A DNA stretch of 34,835 nt. Origin: an uncultured Bacteroidales bacterium. Its GTDB lineage: Bacteria > Bacteroidota > Bacteroidia > Bacteroidales > Paludibacteraceae. A model generated the notes under the pieces. That model searched no databases and was not told the origin of the DNA. It was given only the letters and a program-made list of their open reading frames with translations. Below, piece after piece: positions 9,786 through 20,600 of the stretch. Position 1 is the first letter of the stretch. Each line of letters starts with the position of its first letter. Both the position numbers and the translations under genes were made by a program. The stretch lies in NCBI GenBank assembly GCA_937915765.1, contig CALGHE010000126.1, positions 1 through 34,835 on the forward strand, read 5' to 3'.

Positions 9786-10253
9786 TTATATATTACATCC
9801 AATCTGAGAGTTACCCATCTTCTCCTGCATAGCCTTAGCATAATCCTCCGGCGTGAACTGCGCAGACTCATACACGTCACGGTTCCACACCTCAAAATAG
9901 TCGCACATACCAACAAACAGAGCGTCAGTTTCGACTTCCATCATTTCCAGATAACGCTTAGGCATCAAAATACGGCCGCTCGCATCCATCTCCACCATAT
10001 CCACACCTGCGATAAACTGACGGTAGAGCATCAAGTCCTTCTGGTCCCAAAGATTCAGTTTGGCCTTGAACTCTTCATTGAGCTTCTCCCAATAAGACTC
10101 CGGATAAACTCTGACACAACGGCAGACCGCATCGAGCTGAAGAATCAGGCCTCCTTCACCCAATTTCTCCAGCTGCTTCCGATAAACAGCAGGGACGAAC
10201 AAACGCCCTTTGTTATCGGCTTTAGCCTCGACTTTACTTAAAAATCCCATCAT
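9786..10253 (-). CDS. mraZ: MraZ, transcriptional regulator of the dcw cluster
   Basis: MraZ is a ring-forming DNA-binding protein with two AbrB-like swapped-hairpin halves. Its duplicated DxxxR signatures are visible as DNKGR (about residues 13-17) and DASGR (about 90-94), each followed by a hydrophobic (F/M)xP turn. The length of 155 residues is normal. The start is ATG at 10253, with an adjacent in-frame ATG at 10250 equally plausible (MGFLSKVEAKAD). As first gene of the dcw cluster it is expected to bind repeats in its own promoter, and matching repeats are present at 10304-10322. It may also help localise or regulate RsmH, encoded next. Confidence 0.96.
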   Translation of the reverse strand: MMGFLSKVEAKADNKGRLFVPAVYRKQLEKLGEGGLILQLDAVCRCVRVYPESYWEKLNEEFKAKLNLWDQKDLMLYRQFIAGVDMVEMDASGRILMPKRYLEMMEVETDALFVGMCDYFEVWNRDVYESAQFTPEDYAKAMQEKMGNSQIGCNI

Positions 10254-10279
10254 GCCAATAGAGTCTATTTTTCACTTTC

Positions 10280-10322
10280 CAAAGATACACATTAATTTCA
10301 TACGCTCCACTTTCCCCCACTA
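10280..10322 (-). promoter_or_regulatory. mraZ promoter with two putative MraZ operator repeats
   Basis: Read on the minus strand, TATCTTTG at 10287-10280 matches the Bacteroidetes -7 element TAnnTTTG, 27 bases before the mraZ ATG. Just upstream are TAGTGGGGG (10322-10314) and AAAGTGGAGC (10313-10304), which place TGGGG and TGGAG exactly ten bases apart. Known MraZ operators are TGGGN repeats separated by five bases in E. coli and AAAGTG-type repeats in mollicutes, so spacing and bases both fit. A third partial copy, AAAGTGAAAA, lies at 10278-10269, downstream of the -7 element. No clear -33 TTG is seen; its expected place lies inside the repeats, which would suit repression by MraZ. Confidence 0.7.
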
Positions 10323-10585
10323 ATATTTTTTTAACCTATAATAAATAATTTTTCAACAGGTTATCAACAACAAAAATAAAATGCACGACTCTTAATCTTA
10401 AAGCATAACACCTTATAAATCAAACAAATACAAAACATTCAATCTCAAATGGATTAAAAATAAAGTAAAGTGGGGCGAAAAACCAGCGTTTTTCAATTGT
10501 TAACAACACCCCTTTTCACACAAAAAACATCAGCAAAATTTGAGGCTCAAGCCGGACTCGGTATAATTATACGCCAAACTTGCAG
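10323..10585. other. AT-rich intergenic stretch without a recognised gene
   Basis: This is the remainder of the 408-base space between mraZ and the methyltransferase gene. It is AT-rich and has no convincing reading frame on either strand. It contains another AAAGTGGGG-like run on the plus strand near 10466, a ten-base palindrome TATAATTATA near 10562, and TTATCAACA near 10363, which is only loosely like a DnaA box. No RNA gene was recognised. Confidence 0.6.
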
Positions 10586-10616
10586 ACAAAAAGAAAGCCC
10601 GACCAAAAGCCGGACT
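10586..10616 (-). terminator. Terminator after the methyltransferase gene
   Basis: On the minus strand AGTCCGGC (10616-10609) can pair with GGTCGGGCT (10604-10596) through eight pairs including two G-U pairs, with a short T-rich loop, and is followed by the T-rich run TTCTTTTTGT. It begins 46 bases after the stop of the minus-strand gene at 10662, so it probably separates that transcript from the mraZ promoter. Confidence 0.65.
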
Positions 10617-10661
10617 ATAAAAACTTCACATTTTTAAAACTTCACAACCCTAAAAATTCCA

Positions 10662-11684
10662 TTATCTCTTGCACGCACAAACGCCACTTTTCAATATCCG
10701 CACAACATCATCATAGCAAGTTGCATTTTTCAGCACATCTTCAAAAACATTCCATCTCCACGCAGACAGCAACGTATTCTCTACCCAATACAAAAACTTT
10801 GTCTTTGCGAAACTTGCCTCAAGCGCCTTCATCTTAAGGTACATCGGCAGACCATCTGACGCATCATGCCACAAATCCACAAAGACATAGTCAAACTCGC
10901 CGTCCTCCATACCGCCCGACACGAAATCAAACGCGTCAATCTTCAGCAATCTGATTTTTCGAGCAAATTCAAACTGCGGCAATATATATCTTTCAAAAAG
11001 CTCAATCACTCTTTCATCTCTCTCCACAATTGTCACCTGCTCCACATCATCCTTCATCGAAGCCATATACGCAAAATACCCCAGACCAAGTCCCAGAGCA
11101 GCAACCCGTCCGGCAACCAGTTTCACAGGGTGCCTCATCGACTCGACCTCGCTCGGCTTAATCGCCATCCATTCCCTGCCTCCCTCTTTGACAACAGGGA
11201 AAGAGAACGGTTTGTCAAAAAATCCGAGCTGAGGAATCTCTCTAAAATCATCACACAGCAGCAAATCATCACACAAGAAAATCTCGTACGCCGCATAAGA
11301 ATCATGTTCCAAGCTCCAATCGCCGACTTTAGCGTTCGGAATCTTTATATTCCTATAATAAGGATTATTCTGATAATCTTCAACATCAAGCTTTCTGACC
11401 GCCCTCCTTATATAAAAATCAAACATCAAAGCGTCCTTGCGTTCCTGCTCCACATCCAGTCCACAAAACCCTGCGACAAGCGCTGCAACCGTCGTCTGTT
11501 CCGCAAGGCCATCACAACCAACCTCCCTTAACAGATTGGCAGACACAACCTTTGGGCTATCATTGAGAAAGTCGCACAAAAGCCAAGCCACCTCATTGTT
11601 CAGCTCCCTGACACCAATCAATCGGCGCACCCTGTCAAGGTCAACGCCAACAATGCCGCCGTTTATCTCAATACTATTTTTCAC
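10662..11684 (-). CDS. Spermidine-synthase-like SAM-dependent methyltransferase, function unknown
   Basis: This is a 340-residue cytoplasmic protein with a class I methyltransferase (spermidine synthase-like) fold in its C-terminal half. VAALGLGLGYFAYMAS at about residues 194-209 is the glycine-rich cofactor loop, and VTIVERDERVIELF at about 217-230 has the acidic residue that binds the SAM ribose. DYVFVDLWHDASDG at about 265-278 is the post-beta4 acidic motif. The N-terminal 150 residues are not recognised. The start is GTG at 11684, which overlaps the end of the lipoprotein gene upstream by 11 bases, so translational coupling is likely. The substrate cannot be told; polyamine synthesis is possible by fold only. 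Confidence 0.75.
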   Translation of the reverse strand: MKNSIEINGGIVGVDLDRVRRLIGVRELNNEVAWLLCDFLNDSPKVVSANLLREVGCDGLAEQTTVAALVAGFCGLDVEQERKDALMFDFYIRRAVRKLDVEDYQNNPYYRNIKIPNAKVGDWSLEHDSYAAYEIFLCDDLLLCDDFREIPQLGFFDKPFSFPVVKEGGREWMAIKPSEVESMRHPVKLVAGRVAALGLGLGYFAYMASMKDDVEQVTIVERDERVIELFERYILPQFEFARKIRLLKIDAFDFVSGGMEDGEFDYVFVDLWHDASDGLPMYLKMKALEASFAKTKFLYWVENTLLSAWRWNVFEDVLKNATCYDDVVRILKSGVCACKR

Positions 11685-12810
11685 GTTTAAGAAAATCTCT
11701 CACATCATCAACACGAACATCACGACCGACAACAGTACCATTAGCCGCGATCAGATAATTAGCCGGGAGCTGCATCAAATTATAAGTCAGCACAGCCTTC
11801 CCCGAAACATCGTTAACGCATATCCAAGGCAACCCCTTTGCGCTTTTCTTCCACTCCTCCACATTCTCCTCAAACGACACCATATAAATAGCAAGTCCAG
11901 GATTCTTAGCATGCAAATCTTTCAAATCCAGAATATCATAGTTCGACAAAAGTGTCAGATTTGCGAAATACAGAAAAATAGGCTTGCCTTCCAAATCAGA
12001 CAACGAGCGAAGCGTACCATTTGCGTCAGGCAAATTAAGGTTCACAAAACCACGAGACTCATTACCTTCAAGTTTTTCGTAAAACTGCGCATTACGTTCC
12101 GTCTCTTTCCGTTCTCTAATATCTTTAACCACGCACTCCAGCTGAGCGGCACGGGCAGAACCTGCATATCTCTTTTTCCAAATATTGGCCACATAATAAA
12201 AATATCTAGAATCAGAATTTAAGTTTGACGAAAAAGGCTCCATTCCGTAAATCATTTTTTTATACAGCACATAATAAGAAGCTGCAAAATTACAACCATC
12301 TCTGCTAAAGATAACCTTCGAAGCATCGTTCTTATAATTGATGAATACATCTAAAACCTTATCGTCCAACTCTTTTCTGTCAGCCAGCAGGCCATTCTTA
12401 AAACTGTCAACCAACGAACGCACCGTATCTTCAGCCAACCGTAGCCTTTTTTCCATCAAGCGCAACATTTCAGCATCCTTCGAGCCGGTCAGTTCCGCAT
12501 TCTGCAAATCTGCCAAAGAGCCTTTGATAGACACCGCCTCTGTTGAATCGACCGCAAAAAGATATGATGCGCTATCAATCTTCAACCTGAAAAACTCCGG
12601 ACTGTCAAATTTGTCCACATCAAACTCAAAAGAGCCTTTAGATGAAATTTTAACCGAATCTATAATCTTAGACCCTTTCAGTCCGAAATGCTCCATATAT
12701 ACAGTTTTTCCGGCCGCATCATTCAATACTCCTTTCACCACAAACGCCTCTTTTTGAGCGCAAGAGACACAAATAGCACTTAACACTATTGCATAAAATA
12801 TTCTTCTCAT
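11674..12810 (-). CDS. TlpA-like thioredoxin-fold lipoprotein (DUF4369 type) without CxxC
   Basis: A lipoprotein signal is visible (MRRIFYAIVLSAICVSC), with lipidation predicted at Cys17. Residues about 22-115 resemble the DUF4369 domain found at the N-terminus of Bacteroidota thiol-disulfide lipoproteins (FVVKGVLNDAAGKTVYMEHF). Residues about 255-375 look like an AhpC/TSA-thioredoxin domain, with NLPDANGTLRSLSDLEGKPIFLYF before the active site and the cis-proline-like LPANYLIAANGTVVGR after it. Where FWASWCGPC-type cysteines are expected, the sequence is FANLTLLSNYD, so the redox pair is absent. It is therefore unlikely to be an oxidoreductase and may be a binding or chaperone-like protein. 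It starts with ATG at 12810, 59 bases after the upstream nuclease gene. Confidence 0.82.
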   Translation of the reverse strand: MRRIFYAIVLSAICVSCAQKEAFVVKGVLNDAAGKTVYMEHFGLKGSKIIDSVKISSKGSFEFDVDKFDSPEFFRLKIDSASYLFAVDSTEAVSIKGSLADLQNAELTGSKDAEMLRLMEKRLRLAEDTVRSLVDSFKNGLLADRKELDDKVLDVFINYKNDASKVIFSRDGCNFAASYYVLYKKMIYGMEPFSSNLNSDSRYFYYVANIWKKRYAGSARAAQLECVVKDIRERKETERNAQFYEKLEGNESRGFVNLNLPDANGTLRSLSDLEGKPIFLYFANLTLLSNYDILDLKDLHAKNPGLAIYMVSFEENVEEWKKSAKGLPWICVNDVSGKAVLTYNLMQLPANYLIAANGTVVGRDVRVDDVRDFLKREK

Positions 12811-12869
12811 AAAACTTATAAATTCATCTTTCTAAAAATCATTAATATCAATTGCAGAAACTTTACAAA

Positions 12870-14417
12870 CTACAGTTCCACCTTCCACCCCTCAATCGTA
12901 CGCTCTTCACTGGAGAAGTTCACCCCGACCTTCACAATCGGGCGACCGTCGTTGAGGTAAGGGTCGGCGTAGCCCTTTTCGTTAATCTGGGCAAGGGCAA
13001 TCTCCGCGCTCTCGTCCACCTTGAACTCGATGATGAATATTTGTTGCGGTGCGAAAAGTATGCAGTCCAGACGACCTTTGGAGGTGTTCACCTCCACCTG
13101 CGTATAGAAGCCCAGCCAGCGGAACAGAACGTAGATGACTGTCTGGAAATGCTTCTCGTTCTTGTTGTTCAGCACGTTCGGGATTTGCCGGAAAAACTCC
13201 CTGAGCAGGATAAACGCATCGTCAATCCTTCCCGATTTCAGTGCGAAATAGAATTTCTGCATATTCAGTTTACCATCATCAGTACTGCACCCAACCCACG
13301 AAGGCATAAGCACCTCTAACATGGAGATCCTAACTTCGCTATTTGGATAGGAAATAGTATATACATCAGACTCTCTGTCATACCCCTTTATCGTCAAATA
13401 CCCAGCCTGATAAAGCAGCGGATAAACACTATTAACGTCTTCGTACGACGCGTAGAAACCCGATTCAAAAAGCTCAACATTCTCAAAATCAAGTATCTGT
13501 GCGTTGTGCTTCTTCAGATGCTCTATGACGTATGATGATGTTGCGGTCTCAAACCAGAAGTTTTTAAGCTCCCTCATGTCCAAACATGATATGAGGCTCA
13601 AAGGATTGAAAACACCCTTAGAACTCTTTGAAAAATGATAACCGTCGTACCGGGTCTTCAGTTTTGTCACCATCTCATCAAACGAACAGCCGAGCTCTTG
13701 GGCGAAAACCTCAATGTCTTCACGAAAGTTTTCTATCAGCTCATCTTCCGTAACTCCGCAAATATCGCTGAAACGGCTATCCATAGAGATATTGGCAAGA
13801 TTGTTCAGCGTGGAGAAGATGGAGACCTGCGAGAATCGTGAAATGCCGGTGATGAAGACAAACTGCTCATACTGCTCGTTAACCTTCACCTGCTGGTAGA
13901 GTTCCTGGATGATTGACTTCACCTCCGACAACCGTCCGTCGTGCAGATGGCTGAGCAATGGAGAGTCGTACTCGTCTATCAGAATCACCGCCTTGCGACC
14001 GGTCTGCTTAACGGCACTCTGAATAAGATTTTTGAAACGCACACCATTATTTTTATCTTCGCATTCTATTCCATATTTCTTTTCGTACCACCATAATGTG
14101 TTTCCTATGTAAGAATACATACCTTCCGTATTCATATCCTTGCAACCGCTCATGTCGAACCGAAAGACCGGATATTCTATCCAATCCTTCTCCAGCCGAC
14201 TGATTTTCAACCCCTCGAAGAGTTTTTGGTTCCCCTCGAAATAGTGCTGCAGCGTATTGATAAGCAAAGACTTGCCAAAACGGCGCGGACGGGAAAGGAA
14301 CACGAATTTTCGGTTCTTTACCATCTCATACATCCGCTCGGTTTTGTCAACGTAAGCAAAACCGCTTTCGATGATGTCCTTGAAGTCTTGTCGTCCTATC
14401 GGATATGGTTTTATCAT
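12870..14417 (-). CDS. AAA-ATPase-like protein with C-terminal PDDEXK_9 nuclease domain
   Basis: This family is abundant in Bacteroidota and its function is not established. I take the ATG at 14417 (MIKPYPIGRQDFKDII, 515 residues); the longer reading begins with TTG. The N-terminal segment YVDKTERMYEMV is followed by a Walker A-like RPRRFGKSLL at about residues 43-52 and Walker B VILIDEYDSPL at about 144-154. The C-terminal domain shows a PD-(D/E)xK pattern: Glu442, then GRLDCIL with Asp451, then IIEFKVD with Glu464 and Lys466. All key residues are present, so it looks intact. It has its own -7 element at 14443-14450. A remnant of a related gene start lies at 34106. Confidence 0.88.
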   Translation of the reverse strand: MIKPYPIGRQDFKDIIESGFAYVDKTERMYEMVKNRKFVFLSRPRRFGKSLLINTLQHYFEGNQKLFEGLKISRLEKDWIEYPVFRFDMSGCKDMNTEGMYSYIGNTLWWYEKKYGIECEDKNNGVRFKNLIQSAVKQTGRKAVILIDEYDSPLLSHLHDGRLSEVKSIIQELYQQVKVNEQYEQFVFITGISRFSQVSIFSTLNNLANISMDSRFSDICGVTEDELIENFREDIEVFAQELGCSFDEMVTKLKTRYDGYHFSKSSKGVFNPLSLISCLDMRELKNFWFETATSSYVIEHLKKHNAQILDFENVELFESGFYASYEDVNSVYPLLYQAGYLTIKGYDRESDVYTISYPNSEVRISMLEVLMPSWVGCSTDDGKLNMQKFYFALKSGRIDDAFILLREFFRQIPNVLNNKNEKHFQTVIYVLFRWLGFYTQVEVNTSKGRLDCILFAPQQIFIIEFKVDESAEIALAQINEKGYADPYLNDGRPIVKVGVNFSSEERTIEGWKVEL

Positions 14418-14442
14418 GATTTCACGTTTTTTTGCAACTCTG

Positions 14443-14450
14443 CAAATATA
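14443..14450 (-). promoter_or_regulatory. -7 promoter element for the ATPase/nuclease gene
   Basis: TATATTTG on the minus strand matches the Bacteroidetes TAnnTTTG element and lies 26 bases before the ATG at 14417. No good -33 TTG is seen at the expected spacing. Confidence 0.55.
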
Positions 14451-14506
14451 AGGTTTTATTTCTGATTTTGAAATAAGACGAAGCAAAGGCAGCTACATTT
14501 CGCCAT

Positions 14507-14548
14507 AATAAAACGAGAGGCTGTACTTCACAAAAAGCACAGCCTCTC
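14507..14548 (-). terminator. Terminator of the giant surface-protein gene
   Basis: GAGAGGCTGT (14515-14524) and ACAGCCTCTC (14539-14548) form a perfect ten-base stem that extends with a further CTT/AAG after one mismatch. On the minus strand the hairpin is followed by GTTTTATTAT. It lies about 100 bases past the stop of the gene at 14646 and before the promoter of the ATPase/nuclease gene. Confidence 0.8.
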
Positions 14549-14645
14549 TCCTCAACCTATTTAAAACTATTTTTATGAAATGCAAAAGAAAAACTCACCA
14601 CCACACATCAACTTTCCCTATCTATAGAACTACATTCAACTAAAT

Positions 14646-17600
14646 TTATTGTCTCAACAATGTAAAATGTCCTACATATTTTTTCCCAATCTCTTTAACA
14701 TCAATCTCATACCAGTAATCTGTAGAAGGCATCAATGTTCCGTTATAAGTTCCATCCCAACCTTCGTCAGCACCTTTGTAAGTCAGCAGCAACTTGCCGA
14801 ATCGGTCAAAGACGGACACATTGGCATCCGGGAATGCCTCTTGCAAGCCAGACACCACCCAAGTCTCGTTCACACCGTCGCCATCAGGAGAAAAATAATC
14901 AGGAATCCTTATGTCCGGAGCATTAATCACAAACTCAAACTCATCTTTACAACCAGCACCATCTTCAACATAAACAATATGTTCTCCGAAAGACAAGCCA
15001 TCCTTTTCGCTTTGCTCGTCAGCCACGCCATCATCAATCTTGAACAAGAAAGGTGACAATCCGTAGTGACCCTCAAGCACCACCTCAACTCTTCTGATGT
15101 CTAGCGAATCGACTGACAATATTCTCGGAGCAGAATTTACCACAGCCACAGCCTTTGTTTCGGCCTCACACTCACCTCTGTACATTTTCACGTCATAATA
15201 AGATGTTTCAGAAAGCAGAGAAGTAAACGTTGACGACTGACACACCACATCACCAGACAACTCTTCCGTCCATTCAAACTTATCCGCACCAAATTTGTCG
15301 GCACTTATATTAACCATCTCGCCCTCACAGACAGTGTCAGACACCACATCGACATCAAACGGCTCGTCCACAAGCACAACAGCCTCGAACGCCCTTGCGC
15401 CGCACTTGCCCCAATCCGCATTCAGCGTATAGACATATTTGGACGTATGCCCTTTAGCCGTCTCTTCGTTGAAGCTTGGGAGAGCCACAATGTTATACCC
15501 GCCGTCAACATTCAGCACAGAGGCGTCATAAGCCCACGAAAGCACAGCCTCCGCCGGAGTGTACGAAATCTCGATATCCACCTCTTCGCCTTCGCAAACC
15601 TTCAAGTCTGTCGGCATCTTGACCTCCACCGGCTGAGTAGGCACAACCAAGGCCTGTTCCGATATGGTCTCACCTTTATACTTAACCTGAGCCTTATATA
15701 ACGTAGGCACAAAAGGAGAAACTTCCGCTCTGAGCACTCCGTTTCGGCTTTCGTAAGAAACATCTTTAACCGTGCCTCCATCTGCAAGTTGCGACCACAC
15801 ATTAAGTTCGTACTCCTCAGGATTCAAAATTCTGCCTGTACCAGACGTGTCTATCGTCAGAACAGTATAATTACCGAGGCAAATAGAATCCGCCACATCA
15901 ATTTTCAAAGAAATCAGAGCGTCCGCCCAAACCTCCACAGTATCTGTAACGGAACAGTAATCCTCGTCCGAAAGTTCAATCTCAAACAGATGGTCTCTAT
16001 CTGCAACCACATTAATCCGGTACTCATTAGAGACTACCGAGCCTTTTTCCCTCCACTCTATCTTATCCACCATTCCGCTCTGCGGTTTAGAGACAGACAA
16101 GCCAATTTCAACAGACTCGCCGCGCTGAAGCACATACAAATCTTTCGGAACAGAGAACTCAACAAACTCTTTGACCTTCAGCTCATCGCTCAAGTTTTTC
16201 TCCACCACACAGCCTCTGTTTGTCAACTTAAAGCCGTACAATCCGCTATCATCAGCCTTAGCCTTTTCTATCTTCACCGATTCAGAAGATGCTATTTCAT
16301 GACCATCTTTCAACCACAAGACTGCAGGTTTCTCCTCACAATCAATATCCAAAACCGCAGAGAACTCCTCGCCCTCGCAAATAACCAAGTCTGTATGAGA
16401 CACAGCTACATTTATAGGCAAAGACACCACCGTAAAGTCTAACGACGCAGGACATTCGTTCCTGTAAGAGACCTTAAAGCTCCTTTCGCCTGAGAACCCT
16501 TTAAGTTCAAGTTTAGAACCTTCTGATATCAACTCGCCATTCTCAAACACTTCAAAAAGCCCATCGCCCGACTTCAGTCCTGACAGATCAACAGAGACCT
16601 TTCCTCCACAACTGTAGAATCGCATGTTAGCGCTTGACGCAGACAATTTCAGAGGAGATTCCAGATTATCCTTCTCCTCGAACAGAACAGAGCCCGCCAC
16701 AGAGCCGTCGCCCATAACAACCTTATGCAAAGCCTTCTTCACACACGCTCCGGCAGACACCTCAACCTCGTAACTATACTCAACGCCCTTTTCGCCCGCC
16801 AAAGCATCAGTCTTGAACAATTTTTCGCCTGCCACTCCGTTCCACGCAAACTTCACATCATCTACATTAGAAGCACCAACAACAGCCGTAAGTTCCAGCA
16901 CATCACCCGGACACGCCCTTGCAGGACCATCTACAGAAACATCACGCAAAGAGTCTATCCTCACATTCAGTTCAAGTTCGTCAGACCTACACTCGGCTCC
17001 GCTCAGCGGAACAGTAAAGTAACCCGACACAGAATAAACGCCACCCTTTTCCACCGCAGCAGGATTTTGCACTTGCGAATTATCGGCAGACTTAAATTCT
17101 GACTTAAAATCCTGCACATTATTGCTCACAGTCCAATACTGATTAATGTCCACACTTCTTTCGCACACAGACTCTGTTTCAGTTCTCGACAGACGAGGCT
17201 TTGCGTAAACAGTCACAACAACCTCGCTCTTTCCGCTCAAAGCTCCGTCCACCTTACCTTGCGCGACGAAATAAGAGACAGACACCTCGTTCTTGTCCAG
17301 ATCTGGCAACTCAGTACTTGGCACCGGAGCGTCGCTAAGCGCGTTGCCGTCCGCATCAAACCAGAACAACTTATAGTCCGCCGCATCCGGAAGTCCAGAC
17401 ACATTGACAGCAGCCGTCAACGGGTCTGCCGCCGCGCCCTCGCAATAGTCTATCGGAGACACCTTCGGACGAGGAGACCTAGTTATAGTGACAGTAACCT
17501 TTCGCAAATCGCTTTCGCAACCGTCAGCATCTTTCTGAGATACATAATACGTATAATTCTCTTCAGCATCTTCCGAAATAGAGGCGTCATATTTTGGAGC

Positions 17601-20600
17601 CGGAGCATCAGAACCAATCAGGACCTTGTTCGCATCATACCAAACCAAAGTCAAACCATCGTCAGCCTTAGCCACATCCGGGTTCTGTTCAAGCAGACTT
17701 GCATAAGCCAAAGGAGAGCCAGCCGCATCAGTCTTTAGATAGCTCACGTCAAAATCTCCGACAGACGGCATCGGCACCTTATTAACAGCCACATCAAGCG
17801 AGACGGTGTCGCTCATACACACAGAACCGTTTGGCAAAGTGTAAACCTGAGCCACCGCATAATTATATACCACCGAAGAGGCAACATTTGTCGATGGAAT
17901 GGGCGTTTTTTGAATTTCAGCACCATTTTCGAACCACTGCAATCCGTCTCCATAATAGTAGCCGGCCTCGTCTTTAGAAGTCTTCACCTCAAAATCCGGC
18001 ACAACATCGTTAGCACAAAGGCTCAGATCGGTCGTTTCCGGCTCTTTCACACCATAGACAGTTACAGAGAACGTAGCCTTATCACTCTCCGAATTCTTCG
18101 CCTCGTCCTTCTGCGTCACATGATATTTATAAACGCCAGGAGCGGCGGTTTTATCAAGAGACACCATTTCGGCAGAGCCAGTCTCTGCAGTTTCCGACGC
18201 ATACCAATATAGTTTAAACTCAGGCTTATCCTTCGACACAAGCGCAGACAGGTCCGCAATACCTTCGCCAAAGCAGACCGCGCTGTCGCGCACCACAGGC
18301 ACCGGAGTCTGATTCACTATAACAATAACCGGCACGCGTTCGCTCTCGCAGCCCTCCGGAGAAACATTCGACACGTAATAAGTATATGTTCCAGCCACCG
18401 TTTTATCTTGCAAGATAGGATCAAAAGAACCCGTTTCCGCGTCTTCGGTCATATACCATTTCAACTTATTAGGAGCAACCTCTTTCACAGCAGGAGCAAT
18501 GCTCTCCTTTTCGCCTTCAGCCTGCTGCATATTCAGCTCAACAGTCTCAGGCGCAGCCGGTCTTTCGTTCATCACAACAGTCACAGTCGATTCTGCCACA
18601 CACAAACTATCGTCAGTAACCTTTACCGTAAAATCGTAAGAGCCTGGCGATTGCGAGCCGTCACCATTAAAGACCACCTCCGCACCAGTTGATTTGTCAA
18701 GCCCGACACCAGACCATTCGTAAAGCCGGTTCAGCGCAGACGCAGAAGTATCTTTCGCCAAGAGGTTCAGGCTCTCGTCCTCGCACAGTTGCGTTGCCGC
18801 CTCAATCACAGGCTTCGGCTCATGACCGGTCTCCACCTCTATATCAAACGAATTGAAATAACGTTTGCCCTCCGCATCTTCAACCACAATCGAATAAGAA
18901 CCTTTATCCAGTTTCTCTTTACGATAAACCAAATTTTCAGAAAAATCCCTTGTGTCAATAGGAGCAGACGCCGCAAATCCGACCTCATCTTCAACAACCC
19001 CTTCAAACAAATAGAACTTCAGCTTTTTACCATCAGAGGTTGGTTCATAATAACAGCTGTCCTGCACCATGCCTTTTCCCTCCGCAGTCTCGCACCACAC
19101 ATTTCTGAACGACGGCACTATAACAGGCGGAGCTGAATATTCAAAGATTATTCGATAACGCACGCCGCAAGAGCTGCCCATTGTAGCCGTATCGTCCGCA
19201 ACAAAAATCTGCACCGCATCATTGTTGAAAAGAGAGTCCGGATGCACAAGTCCCGCACCATTATAATAAATATTACCTTCAAATATAGATACATCCTCAA
19301 TTTTAAGTTCATCTTTCAGAACCTTGTTTATATTGTTAAGCACATTCAGGTCGTCCAACGCGTTGATTTTGAACGGGCCTAATGTATCAACCGGCATATA
19401 CTGCGAAATCAGTTCATCTTCCACACGCACGATGGTAGCAGTATTTGTCTTACAGTCCGTCTGGTTACTGATGCCAACTAGCAGCGAGCCGTCCGGCGCG
19501 TAATATTTCGCCACCGCAGAGTTTTCTATACGGCGTTTGCATATAGGGAACTGCCACACTGGGTCTGTTATATCTTTCAGTTTCACCTTGAACTTCAGCA
19601 CAATGGAGTCTTTCACCTCAATAGAAGGCAATCCAAACTTCAGCACGGACGGAGAGCCAGCCGACGATTCGAGCGTAACTCTGCTGTCTGACGAGACGAG
19701 CGACCCGTCAACATAATCAACCGCCACGTCCAAAGTGTCAAACAGAAAGTCGCCCGAAGGATTCGACGCCTTTCCACCGTTATTTTTCACAACAATCACA
19801 TACTCAAGTTCCTTGTCAGTCTTAGATTCTGCCACATCAGTTTTCTTAGTGATATAGAAGAATGGCTGCACAGTCTCTATCGCAATATAAGCAAGGAACG
19901 GAATTGTGTTACCTTGCGGACCGGCGTTCACTGTCAGCGTTGCTTCTGTTGCCGTCTGATTGACGCACCCTTCCGGCAATCTGATATGGTGCGCGTCGTA
20001 ACTGAACGTACGGTTATAGTTAGGCGTACGGACAACCGGATTGCCGTTGCTCCATGTGCCGTCAACGTTCTCCACATAAGTTGTAGTCCTCAAAGAGGAT
20101 ATACCATCCTGATAGCTTTCTGTAAAAAGAGGGCTGTCAAAATCCGGCACATTACACTCGTTCACAATGGCCCTTTTATTTGCGTCGAGCGGATAGCCGT
20201 AGCGTCCGTACAACTTGCGCATCGGGTTAGGGTTGATAGAGAACGTTCCGTTCCCTGCATTGAAGCCAAGACCTTCCGGCTTAGCTCTCGACTGCGAGAT
20301 ATACTCCGCAAGGTTCTCTCCGTCGAGCGCCGCATAACCTATGTATGACGTGAAATCGTCCGACGCAGGCGTTGTCAGGCCGGTAAGCTGGAAAGATGTA
20401 GAGCTGTTATTTCCCACATTCTGCATACCGTCCCAAATAGAGATGCTTCTCGGCGGACTGTCCGGCTCGTTGAACACCACGACAAGCACCCAACCGCCGT
20501 GCGTGCCGCCCTTGATTTTATCCGGCACCGTCTTCACGTTCGCCACCCAGAAATCGCCCGCTTCGCTGCCCTTCACCAAGTTAGTGACATCCGCCACACA

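Noticed and set aside
10355..10372. TTATCAACA-like sequences upstream of mraZ as DnaA boxes or an origin
   Set aside because: They differ from the DnaA consensus, are not clustered, and dnaA or other origin genes are absent nearby.
10562..10571. TATAATTATA palindrome as an operator
   Set aside because: A ten-base A/T palindrome is expected by chance in such AT-rich sequence, and no gene start is close.
12811..12832. TATAAATTCA upstream of the lipoprotein gene and, similarly, near 781-795 before murG as further repeat-family copies
   Set aside because: Only the A/T-rich core is shared; there is no GGTGG end, partner arm or TTTA flank.
14106..14417. ATPase/PDDEXK_9 gene as a mobile-element transposase
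   Set aside because: No terminal inverted repeats or target duplications surround it, and the family is not known to transpose itself.
17150..18570. Tandem DNA repeats within the giant gene
   Set aside because: The repeats are visible at the protein level only; the DNA has diverged too far to count as a repeat array.
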